A stretch of DNA of 64,000 bases, from assembly GCA_029721435.1 (NCBI GenBank), contig CM056583.1, positions 91,307,620 to 91,371,619 on the forward strand. Direction: 5' to 3'. The translations under genes were made by a program, and so were the position numbers. Below the pieces are notes generated by a model, which had not been told where the DNA came from, ran no database searches, and saw only the letters and a program-made list of their open reading frames with translations. The number at the start of each line of letters is the position of its first letter. Position 1 is the first letter of the stretch. The DNA is from Gymnothorax reevesii (lineage: Eukaryota > Chordata > Actinopteri > Anguilliformes > Muraenidae). Of the stretch, positions 11,768 through 24,652 are shown in pieces.

Positions 11768-13105
11768 ACACTTACTCACCCCAGTCCAAATGGGTTCCTG
11801 CTAGAACCCCCTCCGTGACCCACCTATTCACACGGTACACTAACACACATAATCACCCCGGTGCGAATGTGTTCCTGCTGGAAGCCCCCCATTCTGACCT
11901 CCCTACTTACACCATACAATTACTTACACTTACTCACCACAGTACAAAGGAGTTCCTGCTGGAGCCAATCTACCTGTTGGCCTTACTCACACTGTCCAAC
12001 TACACACTTACTCACCACAGTACAAAGGAGTTCCTGCTGGAGCCAATCTACCTGTTGGCCTTACTCACACTGTCCAACTACACACTTACTCACCACAGTA
12101 CAAAGGAGTTCCTGCTGGAGCCAATCTACCTGTTAGCCTTACTCACACTGTACAACTACACACTTACTCACCACAGTACAAAGGAGTTCCTGCTGGAGCC
12201 AATCTACCTGTTGGCCTTACTCACACTGTACAACTACACACTTACTCACCACAGTACAAAGGAGTTCCTGCTGGAGCCAATCTACCTGTTGGCCTTACTC
12301 ACACTGTACAACTACACACTTACTCACCACAGTACAAAGGAGTTCCTGCTGGAGCCAATCTACCTGTTAGCCTTACTCACACTGTACAACTACACACTTA
12401 CTCACCACAGTACAAAGGAGTTCCTACTGGAGCCAATCTACCTGTTGGCCTTACTCACACTGTACAACTACACACTTACTCACCACAGTACAAAGGAGTT
12501 CCTGCTGGAGCCAATCTACCTGTTGGCCTTACTCACACTGTACAACTACACACTTACTCACCACAGTACAAAGGAGTTCCTGCTGGAGCCAATCTACCTG
12601 TTGGCCTTACTCACACGGTACAATTACACACTTACTCACCCCATTCTTAATTTGTTCCCACAGTAACCCCCCTCTGTGACTCCCCTCCTTACACCGTACA
12701 ATTACTCACTTACTCACCCCGTGCTCATAAGCTCCTGCTTGAACCCCCCTCCCTGACCCCCCTATTACTCACACCGTACAATTACTCACTTACTCGCCCT
12801 GCTCCGAACGCGATCTGCTGGAACGCCCCCCTGTGACCCTGCTACTCACACTGTATACTTACACACTTACTCACCCCAGTCCTTATGTGTTCCCTCTGAA
12901 TCCCCTACTCACACCGTACAATTACTCAGTTACTTACCCCAGTCCTCATAAGCTCCTGCTTGAACCCCCTTCACTGACCCCCGTACTACTCACACCGTAC
13001 AATTACTCAATTACTCACCCGGTCCAAATGTGCTCCTGCTGGAACGCCCCTTCGTGACCCCACTACTCACACCGTACAATTAGGCACTAACTCACCCCGT
13101 ATTTT
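11768..13105. repeat. 78-bp minisatellite with nine near-identical copies and degenerate flanks
   Basis: Nine almost identical 78-bp units occupy about 11930-12640 (core caccacagtacaaaggagtt). Degenerate relatives continue to about 13105 and also lie left of the hAT MITE (11175-11220). Because 78 is divisible by three, a frame from 11815 to 12666 stays open and repeats a 26-residue unit (HHSTKEFLLEPIYLLALLTL plus six more). I see no promoter, splice signal or known domain. Confidence 0.95.
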
Positions 13106-13851
13106 TTTACTTAAAAAGGTATGTCCGTTACATTCCCTTCAACCCTGCTGAGATCCTGCCCCCTGCCCCCCAGATCATGCACATCAGCAATCCCCAAAAA
13201 CTGAACCAGTAAAACTTCTCATGTGATCAGGAGTGCTGCTGACCAAAGACTTTCAAACCAACCCAAAATGCCTCAGAACAGGGGCATGAAATGCACGTCA
13301 TTTTTTGTCAGACTTATCAAGGTTTTATATCTCTTGTTCTTGCATTTCCAAACGAAAGCAAAAGAGTGATACTTTACAAACAGGTACAAAATTTTGAGCA
13401 GTTACTAGAGATCCTATGACTGCAAGTAAACCTTCAGTTTATGAGCAGTTTTTGAGTTACCTCAAGCAGATTTTATGACGTAGCTAATGATAATTAATAG
13501 TACTTAATAAAATAGTTAGTTAGTTGATAGTTAATAAAAGAACAAATGAAGAATAAACGAGGAAGGACTGCAGAACAAGTGAGGAACTGTATGGTACTAA
13601 GCCATTAGCTTATGCGCAATTCCTGAGGAACTTTTAATCAAACTGTATGAAATAGTTAATGATTATTTAACTGAGGAACAAATGAAATACTGCTTGCAAA
13701 CCATTAGTCATTCTTGAGTATCTCCAGATCAAATTTTATTAAATATCTAACGAGTAAGTTATTATATTCCTGAACGTTCCGTTATGGAAACGTTATGTTT
13801 TTGGCCGCCGTCCTTCATTTGTTCCTCAATAAACTGTTTATTAAGAGCTAA
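13106..13851. other. No gene recognised
   Basis: About 750 bp of AT-rich DNA. The motif gaggaacaaatgaa and its inverse ttcatttgttcctc recur (13550s, 13670s, 13815), suggesting an eroded repeat, but boundaries cannot be set. Confidence 0.4.
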
Positions 13852-15383
13852 ACTCTGAGAGAACAGCACTTTTGAGATACTTAATGGAGTTGGCATCTCA
13901 GAATTGCATGAAATTTGGTGGAATGGTGCTAATATATGTGTAACCATGTGTACATATACGTATATATATATGTATATGTGGCAGCCATACCACAATTCCA
14001 TCTGCTTCAGCTGCGTGGCTGAAGCTAAGCAGGTGTGGGCTTGGCCAGTACTTGGATGGGAGTCCACTGAGGAACACCAGGTTGCTGCTGGAAGAGGTGT
14101 TGGTGGGCCAGTAGGTGGCGATCTTCCCTCTGGTGGGATAATCCCAATGCCCCAGTGCAGTGACGGGGACACTGTACTGAAGGAGACGCCGTCTTTCGGA
14201 TGAGATGTAAAACCGAGGTCCTGACTCACTGTGGTCATTAAAGATCCCATGACACTCTTCGATAAGAGTAGGGGGTTCCCCGGTGTCATGGCTAAAGTCC
14301 CAACCTGGCTCTTTCGATCTGCCGCCTAATCATCCCCTGATCTAATTGGCTGTGCAATTCCTCTGTCTCCCCCCCTACCTCTTCCCCCAGGGCTCCCTTG
14401 AAAAAGAGATTTCAATCTCAACGGGACTTCCCGGGTTAAATAAATAAAAATAAAAGTAACAGAAAATCCCGCAGTTTGAGCTCACAATTTTTATCGATAT
14501 GCCTGCATTGCCACCTAGGAGTGGAAAAATCAGGTGGGTATTTTTGAGGAAAAATACCCATCTTTGAAGGAATATTGTGGATAACTGCTTTAATGTGCCA
14601 ATGTGGTGGTATTGGATACTGGGATGTCTGGTTTTGTCAGATCTGACATATTGGTAACAGCACCCCTACACTGATATAGTTTTGAACATTCGTCCCTTTA
14701 TATCCAGACATTGGCAAAGATTGTCACAAAACTTCCTTTGGTATATTAAAATATCCTGAAAGGGCTGGAGACTCAATTAATTTCGAGGCTCTATCTTCTT
14801 GGTTAAACTTTTTATGGGCCCCTGAACATCACTTGCAAACAGGCAAATTGGAGATTTTAAAAAAATGTCTGTAGTCGCTGCTCCAAGATGGACCGTAGTG
14901 CCGAAGATGTTTCTGGTGTCATTTGTTTAGCCCAGAGGACTGTTCATATTAACTGTCTACCCATCCCCAAAGGTGTCTGGTTATTAATGTTAATCCACTG
15001 TACTAACAGGAAAAAATTAGCCCGCACCCAACTTTGGGAGCAAATATCTCAAATAATCAAAAATGTGCCAGACTAAATACCTCAGCATGATCACCGGGCG
15101 GCACTTTCACATTTTGAAAATTTGGATATTCAAGTATCAGATACAATCGTAACATCCTTGGCATATTGAAGCAGTTATCCACAATATTCCTTCAAAAATG
15201 GGTATTCTTCCTCAAAATTTGGTAGCTTATTTTTCCACTTATAGATGGCACTGTAGCCAAATTGATAAAAATTGTGTGCCGAAACTCCGGGATTTTCCCG
15301 TTACACACGTATGGGCGCCATTCTGCTGAATTTCATGCAATTCTGAGATGTCAGCTCCACTGCCAGTGCTACTCTCTCAGAAT
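13852..15383. mobile_element. Fold-back DNA element with long inverted arms
   Basis: The left arm (13852 to about 14603, excluding a SINE) and the right arm (about 15157-15383) are imperfect inverted copies over about 220 bp. Paired anchors include ctcagaattgcatgaaatt / aatttcatgcaattctgag and gaaggaatattgtggataac / gttatccacaatattccttc. The central 0.55 kb encodes nothing recognisable. Exact ends and any target duplication are unclear, so the superfamily is not assigned. Confidence 0.8.
13945..14455 (+). mobile_element. 5S-rRNA-derived SINE (SINE3-like)
   Basis: From about 13978 the sequence follows a 5S rRNA gene: gcagccatacca, agctaagcagg, agtacttggatggga, aacaccaggttgct. A SINE body follows (tctttcggatgagatgtaaa, gataagagtaggg) and an AT-rich tail, taaataaataaaaataaaa. 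The insertion is bracketed by gtaac (13940-13944 and 14456-14460) and interrupts the left arm of the fold-back element. The right arm shows the uninterrupted order gtgtaacgggaaaatcccg. The 5S part carries an internal RNA polymerase III promoter region, but this is a SINE, not a functional 5S gene. Confidence 0.88.
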
Positions 15384-18300
15384 ATGGCTTTTTTTTCGAG
15401 TCGAGAAAATCCACCATTTCTGAGATGAAGTCCACACAGAAAGACTGTCAGGATCGTAAGTATGCGGACAGTGGCACCACTTTCATCATTTTGGCTTTGT
15501 ACACACCCAGAATGGATTTGGAATTAAATTAATGCAAGTTTTTAACTTTAATTTGTCAAAAATAGCATGTAACTTGTAAAAGAAATTGTATTATCCTTGT
15601 TGGAATCGCAAACATTCTTATATGTACCAAAAAGGTTTTTCTCGCAAAATAATACATTTTTCTGCCACCCAGCAGTTGTGATATATGGTCTTTGGGCCGT
15701 TTGATGTTCTTTAGCTCACCAGTGCATTTTTTATTTGTAAAAATGTGCCAAATATTTGATTTGGCCACAACTTCCGTTGTCCTCTGTCTCTGCATTGGGT
15801 TTGTTTCAGCCAAATGCTGGCTTGCTTCTCTGTCAGGAATAGTTCTTTGGTCTTCATATTGAACGTTAAAAACAACGAATTCCAAAGGCAAATGCCAAGC
15901 TTGAAGTAAACTCCAGACGCTTCATCTGCTGGCTTGTAGATAAAATAATAACTTGATAACACACACCAGTTTTTTCATTGTCCCGAGAAAATGGGGTATA
16001 ACATATAAAGAGTACGGTGATCCCAATATCGCTCACCAGTTTGGATGTAAATACCCTGACATTACAGTGGAATGCCTGCACTTTGGGCTCATATTCATGA
16101 TTTAATTTCAAGTTTAATATATTGTATTAGACTGATAAAATCATGCTTTGTAAAAATAATTTTTGGACTTGCCTGTATACATAAGGAAGAATCCCTGTAT
16201 TCCTTAGCCTGTGATTGGGGCAACATTACCACACAGTTAAAACGAATTTTCAGAGGCAAACTAGATTGAGATGTAACAGTCCTGAGATATGCAGTCACCG
16301 TGCAGCCGTGCTGTCTTCTTTACTGATTACTGCATCTTGTTTGGGAAATACAATATGTCAGCTATAAAAGTTGCCACGGATGAGGCCATCTGCTGCAGCA
16401 ATAAGTGCTGTACTGTAATGTATTCACACGCAAAATCCGCCTGACACAGAGGCTTAGAATCAGCATAGTGTAGTAATTGTTACAGCCTCCAGACAGAATA
16501 CATAATCTCTGGGGGGCACTGTGGCCAGTTGCCGTTGTACTTCTTCACCCGGTTAGACTAACTGTGGTCCTACTTTTTCAGAGCAAGCATGTATTACACA
16601 TCGCAGAGCCACGGTGAAAAGCAGTGATAAGGACTCATAAAGGAGCCCCAAGCTCATTTACATTTTAATTTGATCATTATTTAGGTTGATTTTCCCATCC
16701 AGGGGGTAATGCTACAATAACGGATCACTCATGGGAAGAAACACTCACTAATGAAATTGGTACAACTGTGACAAGCCCCTGATTAGGGCTCTACAATCTC
16801 AATCAGTCCCCTAAATAATATACTTCAATATGTTCATCATTTCCAGCCAGTAGTTGTGTCCTGATATTTATGAGGAAGGTCACTGACTCAATACTCATGA
16901 TGTGATATTGACAGCATCTTTAACTGCTTGGGACTTCGGTTGGACAGGAGCAACAGTGTGAATTTTAGGACATAATAACGAGTATTTTTATCCACAATAA
17001 TCAGGGCAATGAAAGTCTAGCAATCGTAGAAGTGAAAACACTTCCTGTTCTATGGGCAAAGGCTGAAGTATTGTATAGGTTCAGTTGTGATATGATCTCG
17101 GAGCATACTATCTTAAAGTGCGCACAAGTGGGAGTATAAGTACGCCTACTCTTACCTGCTTTGCCATGAGAGCCATACTACCATCTTTTCTACATTAGTT
17201 TGGTCACACCGAGCTTTTGAAGATGTAGAATTTGCTTTTAAAAAAATCAGTGGATACAGTCAATGCAAATTTCAATTGCTTTGAAAAAATCCACTTTTAA
17301 CGGCACTCAGCATGCTACCCTATTTCTTTCAAAAGTGACTGCAATTAAAGAATGAAAACTAAACAGTTAAAAAGCACAAACACACTCTCATAAATCCTGA
17401 CATTATAATTCATAAAAAATAAATTACATAGGCCTATATTAGAAAAAAATATAATAAGGGGAAAATATGGCAAAATATCACGAAAATGTAAATTTTCCAC
17501 ATTTTATATTACCGTAAGGTAATCCTTCGGCCATTTAATCATAACTCGATTTTTAACATTTTAATGCGTTTGCCTGCTTGATGTCCTGAATAATGACTTC
17601 CCTATAGATAGCCAGTCTAAAGATAATGGGGAATCCCGCAGCTCCACAGGCTGCAGAGACAAGAACAACAACCTTGAAAGCATTGGTAGAATTAAATCAC
17701 TAAACATCTTTTCTAGTTCTTGTAACAGAGCACAATCACAGAGACTTTATTTAGAGATTTAACCTCTCAGGTGACAAAACTCATGCCCGTCTTTAACAAA
17801 CAAGCCTCTTCTCTGACCGATGCATCGCCACAAAATGATGCATCTTTAGGCCCACTCACCGAGAGAATGTTTCCCGCAGCAAAGGAACAGAGAAATTATT
17901 TTTTTAAATTCTGGCCGAATTCCCCTGCATTCATGTGGTATTCATCCATTTTCTTCATTTTACGTGCAATACATTTGCTTTAAAGTGTAAACATGCACTA
18001 ATGGATCAAAAGAAAATAGTAATCACATACACTTAATCTCAAAAAAGTCAAAGCTTCAAGATGCCATGTGGGTAAATAAAAGTTTCGTCGCTTAAATCAT
18101 TCAGCTCAAGAAAAAAAAACTACAAAATTTAATGCACAAAAAAATAAAGAAAGAAATAAATCTTTGCTAACTTAAAAGCTGCACCGCTTCAAAAGTGTAA
18201 GCATTTTCGGCGGAAGGATGCAATTACAGACGCTGCCAATACATTACAATAGATCTCACAGGTAATCGGATAAGCAAGCCATTTTCTTATGGTATTGTCT

Positions 18301-18944
18301 GCGGGCACCAGAGCCAATGCCAGGCGACAGGAGAGAACGACGAAGACAACGTGTCAGATTTATGAAAAATACAAAGTGAGTCCATCCGTCAAGCGCATCG
18401 AACTCGCGGAAGTGAAGCGGAAGGTGTCAGGGCGCAGGGCTGCACAGAAGGACTACACGCGCAAGCACGTCGAGGAGCGCGTGAGCATAAAAGGCGAGAA
18501 AAAACTCAACTTGTATTCGGTGTGATCAGTACCACGGTTCAGCTAACAGAGCACACAGAGCGGATAGCTGACCTGTCTAACGTGCGCCCCCTGTGTGTTG
18601 AAAATACAGTTTGATTATCATGGGAGTAAATGCAGACGTTGCGTAGCGGCGACGACAAGCTAGCAGTCACACGGCCGAGCTCATCACTGCGCTTGCGGCG
18701 GCACAGCGGAGTTAGTTAGAAATTTGGTTATTTTTTCCTAAGCGTGTGGATAAGCAACCTGTGGACCAACGTGTGGATACCCTACACCTGGACGTACGTT
18801 CGCCACTGCGGGTAATGTATATCTATAATGTTGCTATCAGCCAAAGTAATGATAATCTAATTCTGCAAGGCCTATAAGTTAACTTTGAATAATAATACTG
18901 TTAGGTATGTGTGTTTTGTGTACAGCACTGTAAATCTATCTATA
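15384..18944. other. No gene recognised
   Basis: About 3.5 kb, AT-rich, with no tandem repeats or transposon ends that I can see. 16620-16960 looks like ordinary unique DNA with many TAAT/ATTA cores. A CpG-bearing stretch at 18290-18700 contains an open frame (18289-18525, Lys/Arg-rich, 78 residues) with no recognisable domain. Confidence 0.45.
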
Positions 18945-21900
18945 AAGCAAGAAGCGTCTGTCTGTGTGTCTGTCTGTCTATCTGTCTGTGGCTTGCATAT
19001 CTCTCTGACTGTCAGATCGGCCTAAGCTTATGTATATGGCTTGCGCATGGCATGATGGTGTGCATCCTTCATTTTGAAGCTTTTTTGATTAATTTTCAAA
19101 AAGTTACAATCCCATACAGCTGTGTAACCTATCTAGCCTGTCATGCTCTCGCTCTCAGCTATATCCACACCTCAGGAAAAAAAAGATAAAGAATCCCATA
19201 AGCTACTGCTATACTGCTCTCGGTCACCGGAAGGTTCGCACAGGCTTATGGGATTCTCATCTGTTAATAGGCTATTTCTTAAGTTTCACCAGGCTGTTCT
19301 CATCTGCTCATCGTGTTTGCTGATATGGCTAGAACATGGTCTGATTGACTAAAACATTACTTAAAGTTCCCACACCAAAGCAGGTTTTCAATATTTCATT
19401 TTCATGTCCAGATCTTCTTTACGATTCAGAGTACTGCGCATGTGCAGTCTTGAGTGATGCTCCCAGAGTTTTTTATAGCATGCGCTTGTCTATAGGTTAT
19501 TTGTTGCTTTATTGCATCACTTTTGAGACCACTGTTCATTCTCTTCCCTGTGATTTCACTTCCTAGCTTTTCTAAACTATTGCTTGATACCATTTGAAAT
19601 GCTGGGTTAGGGAGAAAATAAAGTGCTATCTTCCTCTGACAAATAAACGCTGGTCTCAGAAGCTAACACAGCCTCATTTAGTCATCCATGAAAAAGTTAC
19701 TTAAGCTCCCACTTTTCTATAGGAATGCATACTGTACTTCCTATGGGCACTGGAGTAGTCATTCGTAAATGGAGATTTCTTTGATACTATTTGTGCTGCC
19801 TTCCTGGTCAGCTTTTCGTTTATTTTGTTCATCATTTAGCTCCCTCTATTGGTATGTCTGTATAACAGTCTATTTGTGGCAACACATGATCTGATGCAAT
19901 ACCACTTGTTTGTGATGAAATAGACGAGCGCTTTCTAGAAGTTTCTGGCATCTTCTTACCTGGAGAGAGCCAGATCACCCAGGAATCCTGTGGATCTTTC
20001 CAGAATTTTCCTAGTCTTTATTAATGCTGTGATTTTGGTCAGTTAGAGTTTTTTTTTTGTTTGTTTTTGCATCAGAGTTACATAGTGGCATTGAGTGTTA
20101 TCATAAGATTATACAGTGGATTATTGATAGAAATTTTTGCACCTAATCATTGTAGAATACATTTGTTTAAGTTGTCATAGCTGGTTCTTTTTGTTGTGAT
20201 TTTCAAGTTATAACAATACTAACTCACTATCTTCCAATCTAACTTTCAGGAAAGTGCAGAATCAGGGTGTTATCAGAAACTAATGTTAGCCTGTGTTTTA
20301 TGAATCTGGATAATGATACTCAAACTAGCTAGTTTATTTCGTTCTCTGACAGTCAACACTAGTTATCTTTGGTTATTTTGTGAAATGTCAGCTTTTTGAG
20401 CCTCTGAAAGCTCCTGCCGCGGCGCTAGAACAGGGAATTGGATGGGCACACACACGTCCCTTTATGACAAGAATAAGTCCTGGCCAGAGCGGTAGATTAC
20501 TTAGAGTAGCGACACCCATTGACTTCCTTGTTAGAGTGGTCATGTGGTTTGTCGGGAAGCGCTATAATTCCAAAAGAATGCCGGGCTCTCATTATCTCCT
20601 ATGGGACAGGCAGCAGCTATTGTGTTACCGAACGTTAAGTATTAAATTTAACCTTACACAATTGCTGCACATGTACTTCAATGAATTACATTATTTACAT
20701 ACATGTTAATAGAGGTCAGGCTTTTACTACTAAGATCATGTCATAGCTTTTGGAGGGAAAGTTTCATGTTAGCATCAGTGAGCCAGTACCTATACGTATC
20801 GTTGATCCGCTATAATTTCTTAGTTAATTTAGCCTTGTATTTACACAGTCATGGGGATGGATAATTTAACATATGCAAGGAAGGGTTTTCAACAAAAAGA
20901 TTTTTATTGAACAGTGGGCAACAGGACGACACAGAAATTGAAGTTGATATACAAATTAAACAAGGAGGCGTGCAAGTGTGTGTGAGTGAACCATGAGTGA
21001 ACCTTGAACAACAAATAACAAAAGAAATACTGCGTTGTACGTAGTTATGTGGCTGGGTGGTGGTGGGTTCTAGTGTGGGAGAGGGGGTGATCAGTGTCAA
21101 ATTAATAAACCTTCTCGATGTGTGGAACTACGTACTAAGTTTGTGTGTTTACAGAACAGGTTGTGAATATAACTATTCTGAGAGGGATTAAAAATTCAAA
21201 GTGGTATTTATCGTCTAATTTGAAAACTGATAGTTTTTCCATTTGCTGATTGACATGATGACCATCAGGTATGGTAAGCATTCCAAAATGTCAAGTGTCT
21301 GGGTTTGAATCCTTTCTTGGTTTAACACCTCATTATGATTATCTGCATGCAGCACAGTTCCCTGGATCATGGTGGTGAATCACATTGGGAGAAATCACTT
21401 TGCACATGAAAAGTTGAAGATCAGGGCCAATAAAAACACACATAAAGTCACATCATTCCTACCTCAAATGCCACAAACAAATGAATCTCAGAAGAATCAC
21501 ACATTTTGACTGTTGAATGATGGCCAGTCTCAAAGAAAAGATTCTGGACACATTATTGTCCATTAAATAACAGTATTGAGACTGCAGGGATGACACAGAA
21601 TGACCAGATGTGTCAGCTGTCGTCCTCGAAAAAGTGCGTCATCAGTGCCGCGGGCGCTCCCCCCTAAATCTGCCTATGGTAACATTGTCAGCCATTTTCG
21701 ACAGGAGGATGGACTTCATGGCCCATCTCTGGTCTGTCTGCATAGCCTACCTGCTCCATGTTGTTCCTCTGCATCTTCCTCCATCTGTTCCTCAACTGCC
21801 ACTGTTTTACCATCTCTCTTTCTTTGAAACATATAATCAATTTTTCTTTGCATTTTGAACAAGTTGGGTTTTACCGTTCCCTGTCAAAAGGATGCACGCT

Positions 21901-22539
21901 ACCCCCTGCACCCAGCCTTGCATCACCGAGGCAACCAGCATCCAATCAAAAGAACGCATTAAGTGTTCCCACTTTCCGCATGTGTTTGTTTGCGGAAGTG
22001 AGTGGTGGACTACTCGCTCACATGACAGAGAGTCATTCGTGATTTAGATTGTTAATCGCGAAACCTCACAATTTATTACTTGGGGATTTTTCATTAGTTT
22101 TTTTTCTGCAAAAATCCACAGCACTCGAGTCACTATCATTGGATTAACTTTACAGTGCAGAGTGAAGACTGCCTACAAGTCGCAACATATCACGGTAATC
22201 GAGTAGCCTACAACAGATAATAACGTTTGTCGAGTGCACTAAAATCTACTTCAACACGTACCAGACGTATCGGCTGGGCGGAGTGATTTCAAAAGCGTAT
22301 GTTTAGTGCAGCTACTGTGATACTCACAAAATAAATATTTTGTTATATTATTACTTTCTGTTTCAGTTCTCTTAAGAGTCACTTTTTGGTTCATTGCAAT
22401 TGGATTTTATTTCACTCAGTCCAATTTCTAATAAGAAAATACAGAGAACCACAATGGAATAGACACTTGGGGGCAGCACTAACCAGCAGCGTCACTGGCA
22501 CTCATTACAATGCGTAGAGGAAGCGGGCCTCAGTCATAA
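18945..22539. other. No gene recognised; possible eroded element
   Basis: A (TCTG)n-like tract at 18955-19000 leads into about 1.5 kb of AT-rich DNA. The tract's style resembles the insertion at 30111-30457, but sequence identity is not clear. A perfect 14-bp inverted repeat lies at 19190-19257. No protein domain is recognised. Confidence 0.4.
19190..19257. other. Perfect 14-bp inverted repeat (hairpin)
   Basis: agaatcccataagc (19190-19203) pairs with gcttatgggattct (19244-19257) across a 40-nt loop. It may be a transposon end or a fold-back remnant. Confidence 0.7.
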
Positions 22540-22612
22540 TCCGAATGAATGGAGAATGGGCAACAGTTGTCCTGCTTCACTGGTTTCTGTGTAATATTTC
22601 CAATATTTCCAG
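22540..22612. repeat. 73-bp direct repeat, first copy
   Basis: Matches 23577-23653 closely: gaatgaatggagaatg, acagttgtcctgctt and tctgtgtaatatttccaata occur in the same order. The two copies are about 1.04 kb apart. Confidence 0.85.
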
Positions 22613-22639
22613 GTTAGTTTTTTTTTTTGCGTGACCTCA

Positions 22640-22870
22640 GATGTTTATAAACTAAGACGAACTCCCGGTGATACGTGGTCTGTTAGCTAAAAGTGTGTTA
22701 ATTGCATAAACATTTCAGTATTATGGTACGTGACTATCGAGGATGATAAAATGGCGTCTGATGTCATGGCTATAAGCTAGTACAAACTCCCGGTGATGTG
22801 TGGCTTGTAAAATGAAAGTGCGTTAACTACAAACATTTCACTATTACTGTACATGACCATGGTAATTGAA
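22640..22870. repeat. 125-bp tandem duplication
   Basis: Two diverged units, the second starting 125 bp after the first. Shared blocks are aactcccggtgat, gtgtggct-like spacing, aaagtgtgttaa/aaagtgcgttaa, and aaacatttca followed by ttac/tatggtac. About 80 percent identity by eye. Confidence 0.8.
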
Positions 22871-23436
22871 ATCCATTCGTTTGTTTCTCTCGGCTCCCGC
22901 ACATTTGAGGGTTATTTCTGTGCGGGTCAAACGCAGTTGTTTTTGCGGTTCATTATTCGAAGTGCAGCGACACTGCTGATGTGCAGATGAAGATCAGCTG
23001 CGGCTGCAGCCCTGTTTAATCGTAGGCAAGGAAATCGCTCCAGTTCATGAGAAATGACGGCAAGTTATGAGGCAGCTATGTTTGGTGTTTCAGTTTGCAT
23101 TCATATAACGTTATAGTGGTAATGTGACCTAGCTTAATTGCAACTGAGATTTATTCTGTTATGTAAAGTGAATACTTAAAAAAGTGTACAATTACTACAA
23201 AATACTCTTGCGATGAGAGGAGAAAGATGACCTGTGTTTGAGGGTGAAGTGCAAATATGATTGATGTGAGACAAAATACTTGATTTAAAAGGGAAAATGT
23301 GTATTAGTGGTTTGATGCAAATTCTGAAAAGTTTATTTCTGGAAAATATGTAAAAGGAGACATATATTGGAAGAACATATGGTTTCATGTTATCCAAATG
23401 TGGGTTTAACTAGTGCTTCAGTGTAAAGCAGACAAA

Positions 23437-23653
23437 ATAACAGAAAATAATTCATGGTTGCAGTTAAAACGTTACAATGAATATGAAACAATTCATGATT
23501 GACATTATAAGGTTAAAATGACACTGAAAATAATTCATGATTGCAGTTAAAATGTAACAGTGAACATGAAATAAAGATAATCTGAATGAATGGAGAATGA
23601 GCTACAGTTGTCCTGCTTAGCTGATCTCTGTGTAATATTTCCAATATTTCCAG
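23437..23653. repeat. Local repeats and second copy of the 73-bp direct repeat
   Basis: 23442-23577 contains three related segments built on aattcatgattgcagttaaa and aatgaacatgaaa. They are followed directly by the second copy (23577-23653) of the block at 22540. Confidence 0.75.
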
Positions 23654-23713
23654 TGCACTCCTGCAAGCGGATTATCCATATCTGTCAGCGGAGACCTGAC
23701 CGGGACCCGCTAC

Positions 23714-24264
23714 ACTACCATAGACTGTTTAAAAAGAAGGACGCAGCACCCTGGTCTGAAAAATGAAGCCCATGCGGAAGTCCCGTAAAATGACATTCTA
23801 TTTAATGGCCAGCAGATGGCAACGTCAGTGGTTGCAGAAAGAAGTTCAATGCTATAGAAGTCTGAGAAAATGACTCGACTTTCCCACCTGATTTTTCTTT
23901 TAGGTAATGAATTTACACATTATCTTATGGTACCTATAGCAACTTTCAAGTCTCCTTCGATATATCATGATGTTCATTTTAGTAAATTACGGTCCCATAT
24001 AGACTAGAATAAAGGATAAAGCCAGAATATGCTTTAGGGGCGTGGTTATCCTCTGGTCCTTGTCCAATACGGTCAGATCCATCCAGAGCCACGGTCCTCC
24101 CCGGATCTTCAATACACACTCTCGTCCAATAGAAATCACATCTGGTTTCAAAATGACAACCTGGCGCAATTCAGATTGCCAAAATCGAGGCTTCCTTTAT
24201 GGTATGCTGAAACCAATGGGTGACGTCACGGTAGCTCCGTCCATCTTTCTATACAGTAATGGCA
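23714..24264. mobile_element. Non-autonomous DNA transposon (about 0.55 kb)
   Basis: Imperfect TIRs of about 27 bp: the left end reads ctaccatagactgtttaaaa followed by agaaggac, and the right end gtccatctttctatacag followed by taatggcag, its inverse. Subterminal sequence includes gtgacgtcacggtagctccg. There is no coding capacity. I recall similar sequences as common in fish genomes but cannot name the family or confirm a target duplication. Confidence 0.65.
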
Positions 24265-24652
24265 GCTACTCGCAACTGAGGTGTGCACTGTGTTAATCCG
24301 CCCAGCAGGTTACTCAAGAAAGTAATTCCAAGTATTTGCTTCATGTGTTGTAATGTTTCATAATTATACGTTATTATTTTATTGTGTGGTGTGTGCAGGT
24401 CAAAACTTGTCCACAAGAGCGTTTTGGACCTGTTGGATTGTGTATTTGATGAGTTTTGAAGGAGCGAGGGACCTGTACCGTTCACTTTTGTTATGATCGC
24501 TGAGCAGCTTGCATCTCCCCCCTGCCCAAATCTCGAAAGAACAGGCACGGATAACTAAAGGTAATGTACCTACTCATATGACTATAGGGATTATGGCAAA
24601 AGGCCAATTAGCCAAAGTGTTGAAATATCCCTTTAAAATAGTGGATCAAGCT
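24265..24652. other. No gene recognised
   Basis: About 390 bp between the MITE and the 34-bp array. No coding or repeat signal identified. Confidence 0.45.

Noticed and set aside
13978..14096. 5S rRNA gene
   Set aside because: Diverged from functional 5S and fused to a SINE body with an AT tail and target duplication; called as a SINE.
15556..16298. Overlapping minus-strand frames of 67-111 codons
   Set aside because: Mutually overlapping in different phases with no motif; consistent with chance in AT-rich DNA.
18289..18525. 78-codon Lys/Arg-rich frame in a CpG-bearing stretch
   Set aside because: No recognisable domain or supporting exon structure.
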